Below are positions 26,904 to 36,600 of a stretch of DNA of 64,000 nucleotides, in pieces. The translations under genes were made by a program, and so were the position numbers. Each line of letters begins with the position of its first letter. Position 1 is the stretch's first letter. The notes beneath the pieces were generated by a model. It worked only from the letters and a program-made list of their open reading frames with translations, was not told the origin of the DNA and did not search any database. Source of the stretch: Polynucleobacter sp. MWH-UH24A (GTDB lineage Bacteria; Pseudomonadota; Gammaproteobacteria; Burkholderiales; Burkholderiaceae); the NCBI RefSeq assembly GCF_018687475.1, contig NZ_CP061292.1, forward strand, positions 186,001 through 250,000, written 5' to 3'.

Positions 26904-27766
26904 GATTAGCGCTTCACCCGTTTGTGGTGTGTCGGTCAATTAAGCCGCTATGGATTGCATTGGCTATTTCATTATTGATTCATCTTGCTCTTATGAGTCA
27001 GCGTTGGTTCAATGCGCCTGAAGTAGATCGTCGCTTAAATACTCCACTTAGCGTTGTATTAGTAAATGCGTCTAGACCCACTCCGCCTCAAAATGCGCAG
27101 AAGCTGGCACAAGCCAATTTGGATGGTGGTGGCTTAACCATCCGGGAAGATGCGAGTGCGATGCATCGCGCTCACTTAGGGGCCGATGCTAAGTTAGAGG
27201 CACTCGAGAAGCGCCAAAAACAATTGTTATCGAAGTTAGATGCCGAGAAAAAGCAGGCAACTCGATCGCGATCGGGCGATGAGTCAAAACCGTTCTCCCA
27301 GACCAATGCATTAGAGGCCGAGCTCGCTAGGCGACTTAGTCCCGAGGGACGCCTTCCGCGTCGAGTTGCGCTGAGCGGGAGTAGTACGAAAACGGTTGCA
27401 TTTGCCTATTACTATGACGGAATGCGTCAAAAGATTGAAGCCTATGGCAACACTTTTTTTCCTCGTGTTCAGGGACGGCCGTTGTACGGTAGCTTAGTGC
27501 TTACGGTGAGCGTTGATGCCGAGGGTCGGATTACCAATAATGTTAAAGGCCGCGAAGGAATTGAGGTGAGTCGCTCTTCAGGCATCCCCGAGCTTGATCG
27601 TCAAGCGGTCGCGATTGTGCGCGCTGCTGCTCCGTTTGGGCCTTTTCCGAGTGAAATGCGTCAGAAAATTGATATTTTGGATTGGGTTTCGACCTTTGAA
27701 TTCGCGCGCGATTTGAATGAGCAATCAGGTAACCGTCTTGAATTAAGAAACGGCTCCAAACCATGA
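26900..27766 (+). CDS. TonB-like energy transducer family protein
   Basis: 288 residues. One membrane helix (about 16-33) near the N-terminus, a periplasmic span with a charged coiled-coil segment (about 94-125, EALEKRQKQLLSKLDAEKK), and a C-terminal TonB-like domain (about 185-275) with YYDGMRQKIEAYGN, YGSLVLTVSVDAEG and RQAVAIVRAAAPFGPFP. No ExbB or ExbD gene is adjacent and the proline-rich spacer of true TonB is missing, so a role other than siderophore uptake is possible. ATGA overlaps at both ends with the RNB gene and aroE. Confidence 0.8.
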   Translation: MRLALHPFVVCRSIKPLWIALAISLLIHLALMSQRWFNAPEVDRRLNTPLSVVLVNASRPTPPQNAQKLAQANLDGGGLTIREDASAMHRAHLGADAKLEALEKRQKQLLSKLDAEKKQATRSRSGDESKPFSQTNALEAELARRLSPEGRLPRRVALSGSSTKTVAFAYYYDGMRQKIEAYGNTFFPRVQGRPLYGSLVLTVSVDAEGRITNNVKGREGIEVSRSSGIPELDRQAVAIVRAAAPFGPFPSEMRQKIDILDWVSTFEFARDLNEQSGNRLELRNGSKP

Positions 27767-28656
27767 ACCACTATCCATTTTTGACGACGCTTGAGCCAAG
27801 TCTCTTTGCTCGGAAACAAACATATGCTGTATTTGGTCATCCAATTGGGCATAGTAAGTCACCCCTAATTCATGAGCAGTTTGCTATGCAAATTCAGCGT
27901 GATATTAAGTATTTACGAATTCAACCGTCGCTTGATGGTTTTGCAGCAATGCTTACCCAATTTTTTGCTCTGGGTGGTCAAGGGGCAAATATTACGATCC
28001 CATTTAAGCTCAATGCATATCAGCTATGTCAGCAATTGAGTTCGCGTGCTCGGCTAGCGGGTGCTGTCAATACGGTCTGGCAAGATGAGGGGGTGCTCTG
28101 CGGTGATAACACCGATGGAGCTGGATTGGTGGCCGATCTTCTTTCTCAAGGCGTGGCCATCAACAAAGCGGATGTCCTTATTCTGGGGGCTGGTGGCGCA
28201 AGCCGTGGCATCGTTGAACCCCTGCTGACCCAAAGGCCAAAACGGCTTTGGATTGCCAATCGGACTTCTCAAAAAGCCGATGAGCTCGTTTTGTTATTTC
28301 AGTCTCTGGCAACTGAGCATGGCGTTGAATTGATTGCCAGCAGCAATGTTCAGTTCGAAGAAAATACACCTTCATTTTCGCTTGTGATTAATGCCAGTGC
28401 GGCTGGTCTTGATGATCAAAGTCCTTTAAGCGAATTGGCCGCGGATCATGTTTTTTGTACCGGCGGTTTTGCCTATGATTTGGTGTATGGCAAGACCACA
28501 GTATTTATGGAACAGGCCTTGCAGCGTGACTGTCGAATCAGTGATGGTTTGGGAATGTTAGTTGAACAAGCTGCTATTGCATTTTGTCAATGGCACCGGG
28601 TGGGTATCGAGCGCTTAGATACCCGGGCTGTTATCGCGCAGTTGCGCCACGTGTAA
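27763..28656 (+). CDS. aroE: Shikimate dehydrogenase
   Basis: 297 residues. Shikimate-binding GHPIGHSKSP at 25-34, NITIPFK with catalytic K82, and D118 in GDNTDGAG. The NADP loop is GAGGASRG (about 145-152) and the C-terminal helix carries GLGMLVEQAAIAF. It reduces 3-dehydroshikimate to shikimate. It overlaps the TonB-like gene by 4 nt, and mtgA begins 5 nt after its stop, so the SDR-RNB-TonB-aroE-mtgA run is a single tightly packed operon. Confidence 0.96.
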   Translation: MNHYPFLTTLEPSLFARKQTYAVFGHPIGHSKSPLIHEQFAMQIQRDIKYLRIQPSLDGFAAMLTQFFALGGQGANITIPFKLNAYQLCQQLSSRARLAGAVNTVWQDEGVLCGDNTDGAGLVADLLSQGVAINKADVLILGAGGASRGIVEPLLTQRPKRLWIANRTSQKADELVLLFQSLATEHGVELIASSNVQFEENTPSFSLVINASAAGLDDQSPLSELAADHVFCTGGFAYDLVYGKTTVFMEQALQRDCRISDGLGMLVEQAAIAFCQWHRVGIERLDTRAVIAQLRHV

Positions 28657-28661
28657 GCATC

Positions 28662-29369
28662 ATGTCATGGGCGATGTATTTCCTCAAATGCATGGCATTG
28701 GGAGTGGTCGGTTTACAACTTTACTTTGTGATTCAGATTGGCCTATGGGCATTCATTAATCCAAGCAGTACCGCATTTCAGAGGGCTGAACGTTGGCGTA
28801 TCTGTCACTTGAGCTTGACCTGCCCAATTCAGCATCGCTGGGTTTCATATGCACAGATTAGCAATGATTTAAAGCGAGCAATACTAGTGAGCGAAGACGA
28901 CATCTTCTTTAAGCACAACGGTGTGCGTATCGATGATATGCAAAAAGCGTGGGAGCGCAATCAAAAAGGCGGCAGTAAAGTCGTGCGTGGAGGCTCCACG
29001 ATCACACAGCAATTGGCTAAGAATTTATTTCTTTCTTCAGAAAAAAACTATCTACGCAAAGCGCAAGAGCTGGTTATTACCGGTCTTTTAGAGTTGATGC
29101 TCTCCAAAGAACGCATTCTTGAAATCTATATGAACTCCGTTGAATGGGGCGAAGGAATTTTTGGAATCGGTGCCGCAAGCTCTCATTACTATGTAGCTAA
29201 TCCAAAAAATATCAGTCGTGAACAAGCGGCTAACTTGGCATCCGCTCTGCCAGCCCCGAAGTGTTTTGATAAAAGCAAATATTGCAAACGCGGTAGTATT
29301 AACTTTGAAGTGCGACAACAATTTATCTTAGAGAATATGGACCGCGTGGTTTTACCTAAAAACCGTTAG
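28662..29369 (+). CDS. mtgA: Monofunctional biosynthetic peptidoglycan transglycosylase
   Basis: 235 residues from ATG 28662. An in-frame start at 28584 inside aroE is rejected because the family N-terminus begins at the membrane helix (about 6-32). It is a GT51 domain with SEDDIFFKHNG (catalytic E78), GGSTITQQLAKNLFL, and RKAQELVITGLLELMLSK-type and EIYMNSVEWGEGIFG motifs. It polymerises lipid II into glycan strands at the inner membrane and lacks a transpeptidase domain. The 18-nt convergent gap to pyrF holds only a 5-bp hairpin. Confidence 0.96.
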   Translation: MSWAMYFLKCMALGVVGLQLYFVIQIGLWAFINPSSTAFQRAERWRICHLSLTCPIQHRWVSYAQISNDLKRAILVSEDDIFFKHNGVRIDDMQKAWERNQKGGSKVVRGGSTITQQLAKNLFLSSEKNYLRKAQELVITGLLELMLSKERILEIYMNSVEWGEGIFGIGAASSHYYVANPKNISREQAANLASALPAPKCFDKSKYCKRGSINFEVRQQFILENMDRVVLPKNR

Positions 29370-29387
29370 CAATATAAAGCATCTTCT

Positions 29388-30245
29388 TTATTTGACTTGT
29401 GCAGACCGAATCGCATCGCGGGTTGCTATCGCTACTTTTCTGGCAGCATCCGCAAAATCTTCTTTAGCACTGGCATACAAAATCGCGCGCGATGAATTAA
29501 TCATCATTCCCGTACCGGGTCGATTTGCCACTTGGCCCGCAGCAACCGTCGCTTTTATATCTCCACCTTGCGCCCCAATTCCAGGAATGAGTAAGGGCAT
29601 ATCGCCGACGATGGCTCGAACTCGAGTGATTTCTTGGGGGAAAGTGGCGCCCACCACAAGCGCGATTTGACCGGTTTGATCCATTTCTTTAGCAAGGATT
29701 GCAACGCGTTCAAAAATCGCCTGATTATCATCGGTCAGAAGGTTTTGGATATCCGATCCACCGGGATTAGAGGTGCGGCAGAGAATAATGACCCCTTTGC
29801 CAGGATGTTGAAGGTAGGGTTCGATCGAGTCTTTACCCATATACGGGTTGACTGTAACGGCATCGGCTCCATAGCGCTCAAAGGCTTCCAACGCGTAATG
29901 CTCTGCGGTACTACCAATATCCCCTCGTTTCGCATCCAAAATTACTGGGATCTGTGGGTAGTTTGTTTTGAGGTGGGCGACTAGCTCCTCCAATTGACTC
30001 TCTGCCCGTTGGGAGGAAAAGTACGCAAATTGTGGTTTAAATGCACACACTAGGTCGGCACAGGAATCGGCAATTTCTTTACAAAAGGTGAGGATGGCTT
30101 TGGGACTTTTACCTAAGCAGGGTGGAAAGCGCTCGGAGTCGGGGTCTAAGCCTAGGCACAGCATGCTGCCCTGGGACGCCCAAGCGGCCTCGACCTGATC
30201 CCGAAAGGATCCCGGATTTTTTGCCAAATGTAATGAACGATTCAT
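29388..30245 (-). CDS. pyrF: Orotidine 5'-phosphate decarboxylase (type 2)
   Basis: 285 residues, the longer type 2 OMP decarboxylase. The catalytic K-D array is LDAKRGDIG with D104, K106 and D109. CLGLDPD near residue 30 binds the substrate and [10 protein letters not shown] and GIGAQGGD are typical of this subfamily. It makes UMP. It diverges from corA over 40 bp. A TATCCT motif at -13 to -8 before the ATG suggests a very short leader, but this is weak evidence. Confidence 0.96.
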   Translation of the reverse strand: MNRSLHLAKNPGSFRDQVEAAWASQGSMLCLGLDPDSERFPPCLGKSPKAILTFCKEIADSCADLVCAFKPQFAYFSSQRAESQLEELVAHLKTNYPQIPVILDAKRGDIGSTAEHYALEAFERYGADAVTVNPYMGKDSIEPYLQHPGKGVIILCRTSNPGGSDIQNLLTDDNQAIFERVAILAKEMDQTGQIALVVGATFPQEITRVRAIVGDMPLLIPGIGAQGGDIKATVAAGQVANRPGTGMMINSSRAILYASAKEDFADAARKVAIATRDAIRSAQVK

Positions 30246-30285
30246 AGTGCATAGGATAAACTAGCGCATTCGTCGGGAGTTCACC

Positions 30286-31257
30286 ATGATCAACTTGTTC
30301 GTCCTACAAAACGGCCGTCTATCGCAAGAGCAAGTCGAAGATCGCAATGAACTACTCCAACACCACAATCCAATTTGGATTGATGTGATTGACCCTGAAG
30401 AGGAGGAGCTTCTTTGGATTAAAGAAGCTTTTGCAGTCCAACTCCCTGAGTTGGATGACCTTGGGGACTTGGAGGCGTCTGCACGCTATTTTGAGGCAGA
30501 CGATGGGCATCTGCATATTCGTACCGATTTTTTGCTTGACGAAGAAGACACATCACGGAACGTGAGGGTTGCATTCGTTCTAACCAATCAGGTTTTGTTC
30601 TCAATCCATGATGAAGATTTACCAGTATTCCGACTCGTGCGATTACGGGCGCGTTTACGTCCAGGTTCGGTCAGTAATGCTAAGGATGTATTACTTGATT
30701 TGTATTCCACCGATGCTGAGTACTCTGCCGATGCGCTTGAAGAGGTCTATGAAAATCTCGAACGTGCGGGTAAGCGCGTTTTATCGGAAACCATTACCGA
30801 TGCCGACGCTGCCGAGGTCCTTGAGACGATTGCTACCGAAGAGGATACCAATGGTCGTATTCGTCGTAATGTGATGGATACGCGGCGCGCACTATCATTT
30901 TTGATGCGCAGTAAGTTATTGTCCGACGAGCAGCAAGAAGAAGCACGTCAGATTTTGCGAGATATTGATTCGCTAGAAAATCATACGGCATTCTTATTTG
31001 ACAAGATTAACTTCTTAATGGATGCCACGGTGGGTTTTATTAGCCTGAACCAAAGCAAAATTATTAAGATCTTCTCCGTGGTCTCGGTCGCCTTAATGCC
31101 CCCAACCTTGTTGGCCAGCGTCTGGGGTATGAACTTTGAATACATGCCAGAACTCAAAGAAACTTGGGGCTACCCACTGGCGATCATCAGCATGATTATT
31201 TCTGCAATGATTCCTCTGGGCTACTTCCGCCACAAAGGCTGGTTGAAGTCAAATTAG
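30286..31257 (+). CDS. corA: CorA family divalent cation (Mg2+/Co2+) transporter
   Basis: 323 residues. A long cytoplasmic N-terminal domain precedes two C-terminal membrane helices (about 262-280 and 296-314). The pore signature GMN is at 281-283 (VWGMNFEYMPE). It is the usual length for CorA. A GGGAG Shine-Dalgarno lies 7 nt before the ATG. Its TAG shares bases with the TAA of the convergent pncC (4-bp overlap at 31254-31257). Confidence 0.95.
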   Translation: MINLFVLQNGRLSQEQVEDRNELLQHHNPIWIDVIDPEEEELLWIKEAFAVQLPELDDLGDLEASARYFEADDGHLHIRTDFLLDEEDTSRNVRVAFVLTNQVLFSIHDEDLPVFRLVRLRARLRPGSVSNAKDVLLDLYSTDAEYSADALEEVYENLERAGKRVLSETITDADAAEVLETIATEEDTNGRIRRNVMDTRRALSFLMRSKLLSDEQQEEARQILRDIDSLENHTAFLFDKINFLMDATVGFISLNQSKIIKIFSVVSVALMPPTLLASVWGMNFEYMPELKETWGYPLAIISMIISAMIPLGYFRHKGWLKSN

Positions 31258-31763
31258 CGGGTGGCGCTTGGCGTGAATTGCGCGAGCAGTGACTGAATGG
31301 CGTAAATGCAGGCTTGCTCCCGTATGCTCTGACGGTCACCGCTTAACTGTTTTGTCTGCGAGCGAGTTTGAATTAAGTTGTTCTCCCGCCTTCCCCAGGC
31401 AAAGCAAACCATCCCTACTGGCTTATCAACGGTCCCACCACCAGGTCCCGCGATCCCAGTTATGGCAATGCTCACTTGGGCGCGACTATTTTTGAGGACG
31501 CCCTCAGCCATGGCTTTTGCAACTTCTTCGCTGACGGCCCCGTAGCGCTCAATGAGCGAATGCGCTACGCCAATACTCTCTTCCTTGGCTGCATTGCTAT
31601 AGGTGACAAAGCCCCGCTCAAACCATTGACTTGATCCACTGAGATCGGTGAGGTGTGCAGCCAATAAGCCTCCAGTGCACGACTCAGCGAGAGCAATACT
31701 GAGCTTATTGGCTAGCAGTGTTTGTGCCAATTGTTGAACTAAAGAGATCATTGATGAATTCAT
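31254..31763 (-). CDS. pncC: Nicotinamide-nucleotide amidohydrolase (CinA C-terminal type)
   Basis: 169 residues forming a stand-alone CinA C-terminal domain. Motifs: AESCTGGLLA near residue 27 (catalytic Ser and Cys region), WFERGFVTYSNAAKEE and GIAGPGGGTVDKPVG. It deamidates NMN to nicotinate mononucleotide in NAD recycling. Its start overlaps the pgpA stop by 4 nt, so thiL-pgpA-pncC read as one operon. Confidence 0.94.
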   Translation of the reverse strand: MNSSMISLVQQLAQTLLANKLSIALAESCTGGLLAAHLTDLSGSSQWFERGFVTYSNAAKEESIGVAHSLIERYGAVSEEVAKAMAEGVLKNSRAQVSIAITGIAGPGGGTVDKPVGMVCFAWGRRENNLIQTRSQTKQLSGDRQSIREQACIYAIQSLLAQFTPSATR

Positions 31764-32308
31764 GTGAGCCAGCGTATCCCAAGAATCACAATCAAAATTG
31801 TGAAAAGAGCAGCGATGAGATCATCAATCATGATGCCAAAACCGTATTTGATGAGATGCGACGGGTTGATATGTTCTTGATGGGTCCAGATTTTCTTAAA
31901 GTATTGGTCCACACGGCTAATGGGCCATGGTTTAGCAGCATCGAAAAACCGAAAGATTAAAAATGCAATCGCTTGCACTAAAAAATTTGTCGATCCAATC
32001 AATAATAGGATCCAACCAAATGCAATCACCTCATCCCAAACAATTGAGCTGTCATCGGGACGACCAAGGTCGTGGCTGCATTGACCGCAAGCCCATAGAC
32101 CATAGAGCGATCCAATGCAAAGCAGAAGACATAATGCGGTCGTTGAAAGAACTGCGTTGAGGATCAAAAAGAGTCCCCAGGCAAACAGTGTTCCGGCAGT
32201 GCCTGGGGCAAGTGGAGAGAGCCCGCTACCAAAACCGATACCAAACACCCGATGCACAGATCCCAGCATCCAAGCAAATGATGGGGGGTGAGCTGAATTC
32301 ATGAGCAT
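31760..32308 (-). CDS. pgpA: Phosphatidylglycerophosphatase A
   Basis: 182 residues with the PgpA pattern GFGSGLSPLAPGTAGT, WDEVIAFGW, and a hydrophobic core with about four membrane segments. The last segment carries KYGFGIMIDDLIAA. It removes phosphate from phosphatidylglycerophosphate to make phosphatidylglycerol in the inner membrane. It is directly downstream of thiL with zero gap, the same thiL-pgpA order as in E. coli. Confidence 0.95.
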   Translation of the reverse strand: MLMNSAHPPSFAWMLGSVHRVFGIGFGSGLSPLAPGTAGTLFAWGLFLILNAVLSTTALCLLLCIGSLYGLWACGQCSHDLGRPDDSSIVWDEVIAFGWILLLIGSTNFLVQAIAFLIFRFFDAAKPWPISRVDQYFKKIWTHQEHINPSHLIKYGFGIMIDDLIAALFTILIVILGIRWLT

Positions 32309-33364
32309 CTAATCTCGAAAGTGATCAAAGGAACGTTGAAGTTCCTTAGTTTGTTCAGGGCTTAATGGCACGCCATCACTATTTTCGAGTATCAGTGAGT
32401 TTTCATCCTGAGATTTGATGATTTGCCCGATGCAGGTGAGAGGAAGTCCTAGCTCTACTGAAAGCTTTGTAATTTTTTCGTGCTGATTTGGATTTGTTGT
32501 GAAACAGAGCTCATAGTCATCCCCACCGGATGCTGCACATTGATACTGAATTGCTTGGGCTTGTCGACGCATTACTTGTGAGCGAGGCAGGGCATCGATG
32601 TTAATTTGGGCGCCCACATGGGAGGCCTCCAAAATGTGTCGTAAATCGCCCAATAATCCATCCGATATGTCCAAGGCTGATGTTGCAATTTCACGTAGGG
32701 CGATTCCAAGCGCGACTCGTGGTAAAGGCGAATGAAGTCGCTGATTGACTTGATCCAGATCTTTAGACTCGAGGTCGAACGACCATTCATTACGGTGATG
32801 AGCAAGTGCTAGGCGCGCGTCACCAAGCTCACCTGAGACCCAAATGGAGTCGCCAACCTGAGCGCCAGATCGCTTAATTGCTTGTCCACTTGGGATCACA
32901 CCAAAAGCCGTGATGCTGATCGTCAATGGCCCTTGACACGTATCACCGCCAATTAGGTGGCAATCGAAGAGTTCGGCTAAGTCAAAGAGACCATTTGCAA
33001 ATCCATGCAGCCATGCTTGCCTTTGTTTTGGTAAAGCAAGCGCCAAAGTAAATCCCGTGGGCTTAGCACCCATTGCGGCGAGATCCGATAAATTCACTGC
33101 AAGGGATTTTTTTCCGACAAGGTAAGGGTCGGCGTCTGCAAAAAAGTGCTGATCAGCTACTAACATATCGGTTGTGATTACCAGCTCTTCGTTTGGGCGA
33201 GATGCGACCAACGCTCCGTCATCACCAATACCTAGAAGCGGAGCATTTTGGGGCTCAGTTTGTATCATCTGATCCGCACGCGTCTTGAAAATATCGCGTA
33301 TTAACTCAAATTCCCCGAGTTTGTGGGTATTTGATGGCGGGCTCTGAAGGAATTGTTTTGTCAT
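32309..33364 (-). CDS. thiL: Thiamine-monophosphate kinase
   Basis: 351 residues of the AIR-synthase/PurM-like fold. GEFELIRDIF start, LGIGDDGALV with metal-binding aspartates, ITTDMLVADQHF, NLSDLAAMGAKP, GGDTCQG and ALDISDGLLGDLRHI. It phosphorylates thiamine phosphate to thiamine diphosphate. It is the probable first gene of thiL-pgpA-pncC. The 153-nt spacer to maeB on the other side holds both promoters; no clear hexamers were recognised. Confidence 0.96.
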   Translation of the reverse strand: MTKQFLQSPPSNTHKLGEFELIRDIFKTRADQMIQTEPQNAPLLGIGDDGALVASRPNEELVITTDMLVADQHFFADADPYLVGKKSLAVNLSDLAAMGAKPTGFTLALALPKQRQAWLHGFANGLFDLAELFDCHLIGGDTCQGPLTISITAFGVIPSGQAIKRSGAQVGDSIWVSGELGDARLALAHHRNEWSFDLESKDLDQVNQRLHSPLPRVALGIALREIATSALDISDGLLGDLRHILEASHVGAQINIDALPRSQVMRRQAQAIQYQCAASGGDDYELCFTTNPNQHEKITKLSVELGLPLTCIGQIIKSQDENSLILENSDGVPLSPEQTKELQRSFDHFRD

Positions 33365-33517
33365 CTTTGTATTGTAGGCGGGCTTTAGGGCCCCATTCTT
33401 GCAAGACCTGCCGTTTCAGAGGGCATTCAAAGGGCAGTCTTTAGAGGAATAGAATAGAGCTTTTGGCATTCTTGTTTAAGGCTTCAAGCCCCTTTATCCC
33501 ATCACCCGCGAAACCCT

Positions 33518-35854
33518 ATGAGTCAATCAGGCAATAAACCCAATCAAAATAAAGAAGAGCAAATTAAGGCTTTGCGTGAAGCTGCTCTGAAGTACCATGA
33601 GTTTCCGGTACCCGGCAAAATATCCATTGCTCCTACCAAGCAATTGACCAATCAACGGGACCTTTCCTTGGCTTATACGCCAGGAGTGGCAGCTGCTTGT
33701 GAAGAAATCAATCGAGACCCCGCTACTGCATTTCGCTATACCGCTCGCGGTAATTTAGTTGGCGTGGTCACCAACGGCACAGCCGTTTTAGGTTTGGGTG
33801 ATATTGGTGCGCTAGCAAGTAAGCCGGTCATGGAAGGTAAGGCGGTACTCTTTAAAAAGTTCGCCGGGATTGATGTGTTTGATATCGAAGTTAACGAGAG
33901 TAATCCCGAGAAATTAGTTGAAGTGATTGCCGCTCTGGAGCCAACTTTTGGCGGAATCAACCTGGAAGACATCAAGGCTCCCGATTGCTTCTTGGTGGAG
34001 CGCAAATTGCGTGAACGCATGAAGATTCCGGTCTTTCATGACGATCAACATGGCACAGCGATTGTGGTCGCCGCAGCGATTCTCAACGGCTTGAAAGTCG
34101 TTGGAAAAGATATTACAAAAGTAAAGTTGGTCACATCCGGTGCCGGTGCGGCAGCGCTTGCATGCTTAGAGTTATTGGTTCATCTCGGCTTACCAAAGAA
34201 CAACATCTGGGTAACCGATATTGTTGGCGTGGTCTATGAAGGCCGCACTGAACTCATGGATCCGCAAAAATCACCGTTTGCGCAAAAGACTGACAAACGT
34301 ACCCTAGGCGATGTGATTGAGGGCGCGGATGTATTTTTGGGCTTATCCGCTGGTGGAGTCTTGAAGCCAGAGATGGTTGCCAAAATGGCGCAGAAGCCTT
34401 TGGTATTTGCCCTTGCAAACCCTACACCTGAGATCTTGCCTGAAGAGGTAAAAGTCGTTAGGCCTGACGCAGTGATGGCGACCGGGCGCACTGATTACCC
34501 GAATCAAGTCAACAATGTCCTATGCTTTCCCTTCATCTTCCGTGGTGCTTTGGACGTAGGGGCAACCACGATCACTACGGAGATGGAAATCGCTGCAGTG
34601 AAGGCAATTGCCGAGCTAGCCCAAGCCGAGCAAAGCGATGTGGTGGCAGCTGTTTACAGTTCTGAGAACTTGGCTTTTGGCCCAGATTATTTAATTCCAA
34701 AACCATTTGATCCACGCTTAATTACAGCGATTGCACCGGCCGTTGCGAAAGCTGCCATGGACGGTGGTGTCGCGAGTCGCCCGATTAAGGATTTTGCGCT
34801 TTACAAGGATCAATTGCAGCAATTTGTGTATCACTCGGGTACGGTTATGAAGCCCTTATTTGGGATTGCTAAGAAGATCCCAATGGAACAAAAGCGCATC
34901 GTCTTTTGTGAGGGCGAAGATGAGCGCGTAATGCGTGCGGTTCAAGTCATGCTCGATGAAAGTTTGGTCAATCCCATTTTGATTGGGCGTCCATCGGTCA
35001 TTGAGCATCGCATTGAGAAGTTTGGCCTGCGCATGAAATCTGGTGTGGATATTGAGATTGTTAATCCAGAAAGCGATGCGCGCTATCGGGATTTTTGGCA
35101 AACCTATTTGCAGCTCACTGAGCGCAAAGGGGTAACAGAGTCGTTTGCGAAGCTTGAGATGCGTCGTCGTAATACCTTGATTGGTTCTATCCTTCTGAAA
35201 AAAGGACAGGCAGATGGCATGATTTGCGGCACCATCAGCAACACCGCCACTCATTTGAAATACATTGATGAGGTCATTGGTCACGAGCCCGGTGCAACCG
35301 CTTATGGAGGAATGTCTGGACTGATATTGCCTAATCGCCAAGTCTTTTTGGTCGACACCCACGTCAATATTGATCCAAGCGCTGCTGAGTTGGCTGAAAT
35401 CACACTTTTAGCTGCTAGCGAGATGCGTAAGTTGGGGATGACCCCGAAGGTCGCGTTGCTCTCCCATTCAAACTTTGGCTCTAGCGATGCCCCATCGGCT
35501 GTAAAAATGCGTGAAGTACTAGCCATCTTGCAAAAAGCCGCCCCCGAACTTGAGGTTGATGGTGAAATGCACGGCGATTGTGCTCTGGATCCGGAGACTC
35601 GCGCTGGTGCCATTACAAATTCAACCTTACGTGGGGAGGCCAATTTATTGGTCTTGCCCAATATTGATGCTGCCAATATCTCTTATAACTTATTGAAAAC
35701 GGCTGCTGGTAATGGCGTAGCCATCGGACCGCTTTTATTGGGGGTGGCAAAGCCCATTCATATTTTGACTCCAGCAGCGACCGTTCGCCGGATTATTAAC
35801 GTGAGTACGCTAGCAGTGGTGGAGGCTGCAAGCCAATCCAAGGGCTTATTTTAG
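33518..35854 (+). CDS. maeB: NADP-dependent malic enzyme with C-terminal phosphotransacetylase-like domain
   Basis: 778 residues, the hybrid MaeB architecture. The malic enzyme part (about 1-430) has [34 protein letters not shown] and the nucleotide loop [12 protein letters not shown]. The C-terminal half (about 445-775) resembles phosphate acetyltransferase ([48 protein letters not shown]) and is known in this family to be regulatory rather than catalytic. It decarboxylates malate to pyruvate and makes NADPH. There is no clear Shine-Dalgarno at ATG 33518. Confidence 0.97.
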   Translation: MSQSGNKPNQNKEEQIKALREAALKYHEFPVPGKISIAPTKQLTNQRDLSLAYTPGVAAACEEINRDPATAFRYTARGNLVGVVTNGTAVLGLGDIGALASKPVMEGKAVLFKKFAGIDVFDIEVNESNPEKLVEVIAALEPTFGGINLEDIKAPDCFLVERKLRERMKIPVFHDDQHGTAIVVAAAILNGLKVVGKDITKVKLVTSGAGAAALACLELLVHLGLPKNNIWVTDIVGVVYEGRTELMDPQKSPFAQKTDKRTLGDVIEGADVFLGLSAGGVLKPEMVAKMAQKPLVFALANPTPEILPEEVKVVRPDAVMATGRTDYPNQVNNVLCFPFIFRGALDVGATTITTEMEIAAVKAIAELAQAEQSDVVAAVYSSENLAFGPDYLIPKPFDPRLITAIAPAVAKAAMDGGVASRPIKDFALYKDQLQQFVYHSGTVMKPLFGIAKKIPMEQKRIVFCEGEDERVMRAVQVMLDESLVNPILIGRPSVIEHRIEKFGLRMKSGVDIEIVNPESDARYRDFWQTYLQLTERKGVTESFAKLEMRRRNTLIGSILLKKGQADGMICGTISNTATHLKYIDEVIGHEPGATAYGGMSGLILPNRQVFLVDTHVNIDPSAAELAEITLLAASEMRKLGMTPKVALLSHSNFGSSDAPSAVKMREVLAILQKAAPELEVDGEMHGDCALDPETRAGAITNSTLRGEANLLVLPNIDAANISYNLLKTAAGNGVAIGPLLLGVAKPIHILTPAATVRRIINVSTLAVVEAASQSKGLF

Positions 35855-35890
35855 AGCGGAAATATACTTAGTAAGTAGTCGCTCACTTTT
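35854..35890 (+). terminator. Possible terminator after maeB
   Basis: GAGCG (35854-35858) pairs with CGCTC (35880-35884), with an inner TACTT-AGT-AAGTA helix, followed by ACTTTTAAA. The stem is short and the T-run weak. Confidence 0.4.
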
Positions 35891-35979
35891 AAATTATTGA
35901 TAAAAATCAATAACTTATAAAATTAGTTCATGGATTGGGCTTGATTTGGAGGCGGGATAAGGGTAACCTATTACCCATC

Positions 35980-36600
35980 ATGAATATTCTTCCTGAAAAC
36001 ATTACTTCAGCAAGCGTCGAAGATCACAGCCGCGCAGAAAATTGGGACAGAAATGATCAAGCCGATCGCGAGATCTCGGCGGCGAGCATTTATGCGCAAG
36101 GCGGGCTGTCGCGTCTTCAGACCTATGCTGCCAATCAAGACCTAGGAAAAAAAGTGACAGCTTCTTGGCGTGCCGCTTTGGCTATGAGGGATGCTGGCCC
36201 CCCAGCAATGTTGCGCAGTGTGCGCCCCAATATCGTGCAATCGATTCGCGCATTTAGAACCAGTGATTTAGCTGAGGCTGCAACAGAGTTAGGCCAACAC
36301 TTTGTTTATGCAAGCTGCACTAATGCCAACACCAAGGGCGAGGTACTCGAAGCAATCGCGAACGCCTATATGTTTACCAAACAGCAGGCTAAAAACTTTG
36401 ATCCACTGTTGGATGCGCTGACAACTTTAGTTGACAAAGCAGGCCCGCAGCCAGGCTTTGTGGTCGTACTTGAGGGCTTGCCTTGCACCCAAAAGTTTGA
36501 CAAGGAAGCAAGAGAGACCCTATTGGATGTATTCCGCGACGCGGTTGAGTTTTGGTCAGAGCGCCGGGTTCCTTATCGGGTCTTTTACTCGTTCGCTTAA
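35980..36600 (+). CDS. Barstar-like (ribonuclease inhibitor family) protein
   Basis: 206 residues from ATG 35980; an in-frame ATG at 35935 adds 15 unlikely residues but has no better ribosome site. The C-terminal 90 residues match barstar-family domains: strand FVYASCTN, helix, LDALTTLV, VVVLEGLPC, a long helix and final strand RVPYRVFYSF. The N-terminal half (to about 110) is unlike barstar and has no known domain. Barstar inhibits barnase-type ribonucleases, yet no ribonuclease toxin gene is nearby, so this housekeeping-like copy may bind another partner. It shares four bases (TTAA) with the end of rsmE. Confidence 0.7.
   Translation: MNILPENITSASVEDHSRAENWDRNDQADREISAASIYAQGGLSRLQTYAANQDLGKKVTASWRAALAMRDAGPPAMLRSVRPNIVQSIRAFRTSDLAEAATELGQHFVYASCTNANTKGEVLEAIANAYMFTKQQAKNFDPLLDALTTLVDKAGPQPGFVVVLEGLPCTQKFDKEARETLLDVFRDAVEFWSERRVPYRVFYSFA

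Noticed and set aside
35862..35872. ATATACTTAGT resembling half of an NrdR box after maeB
   Set aside because: Only 9 of 16 matches and no partner 31-32 bp away; it is explained by the hairpin after maeB. It serves as a warning about single-box matches.
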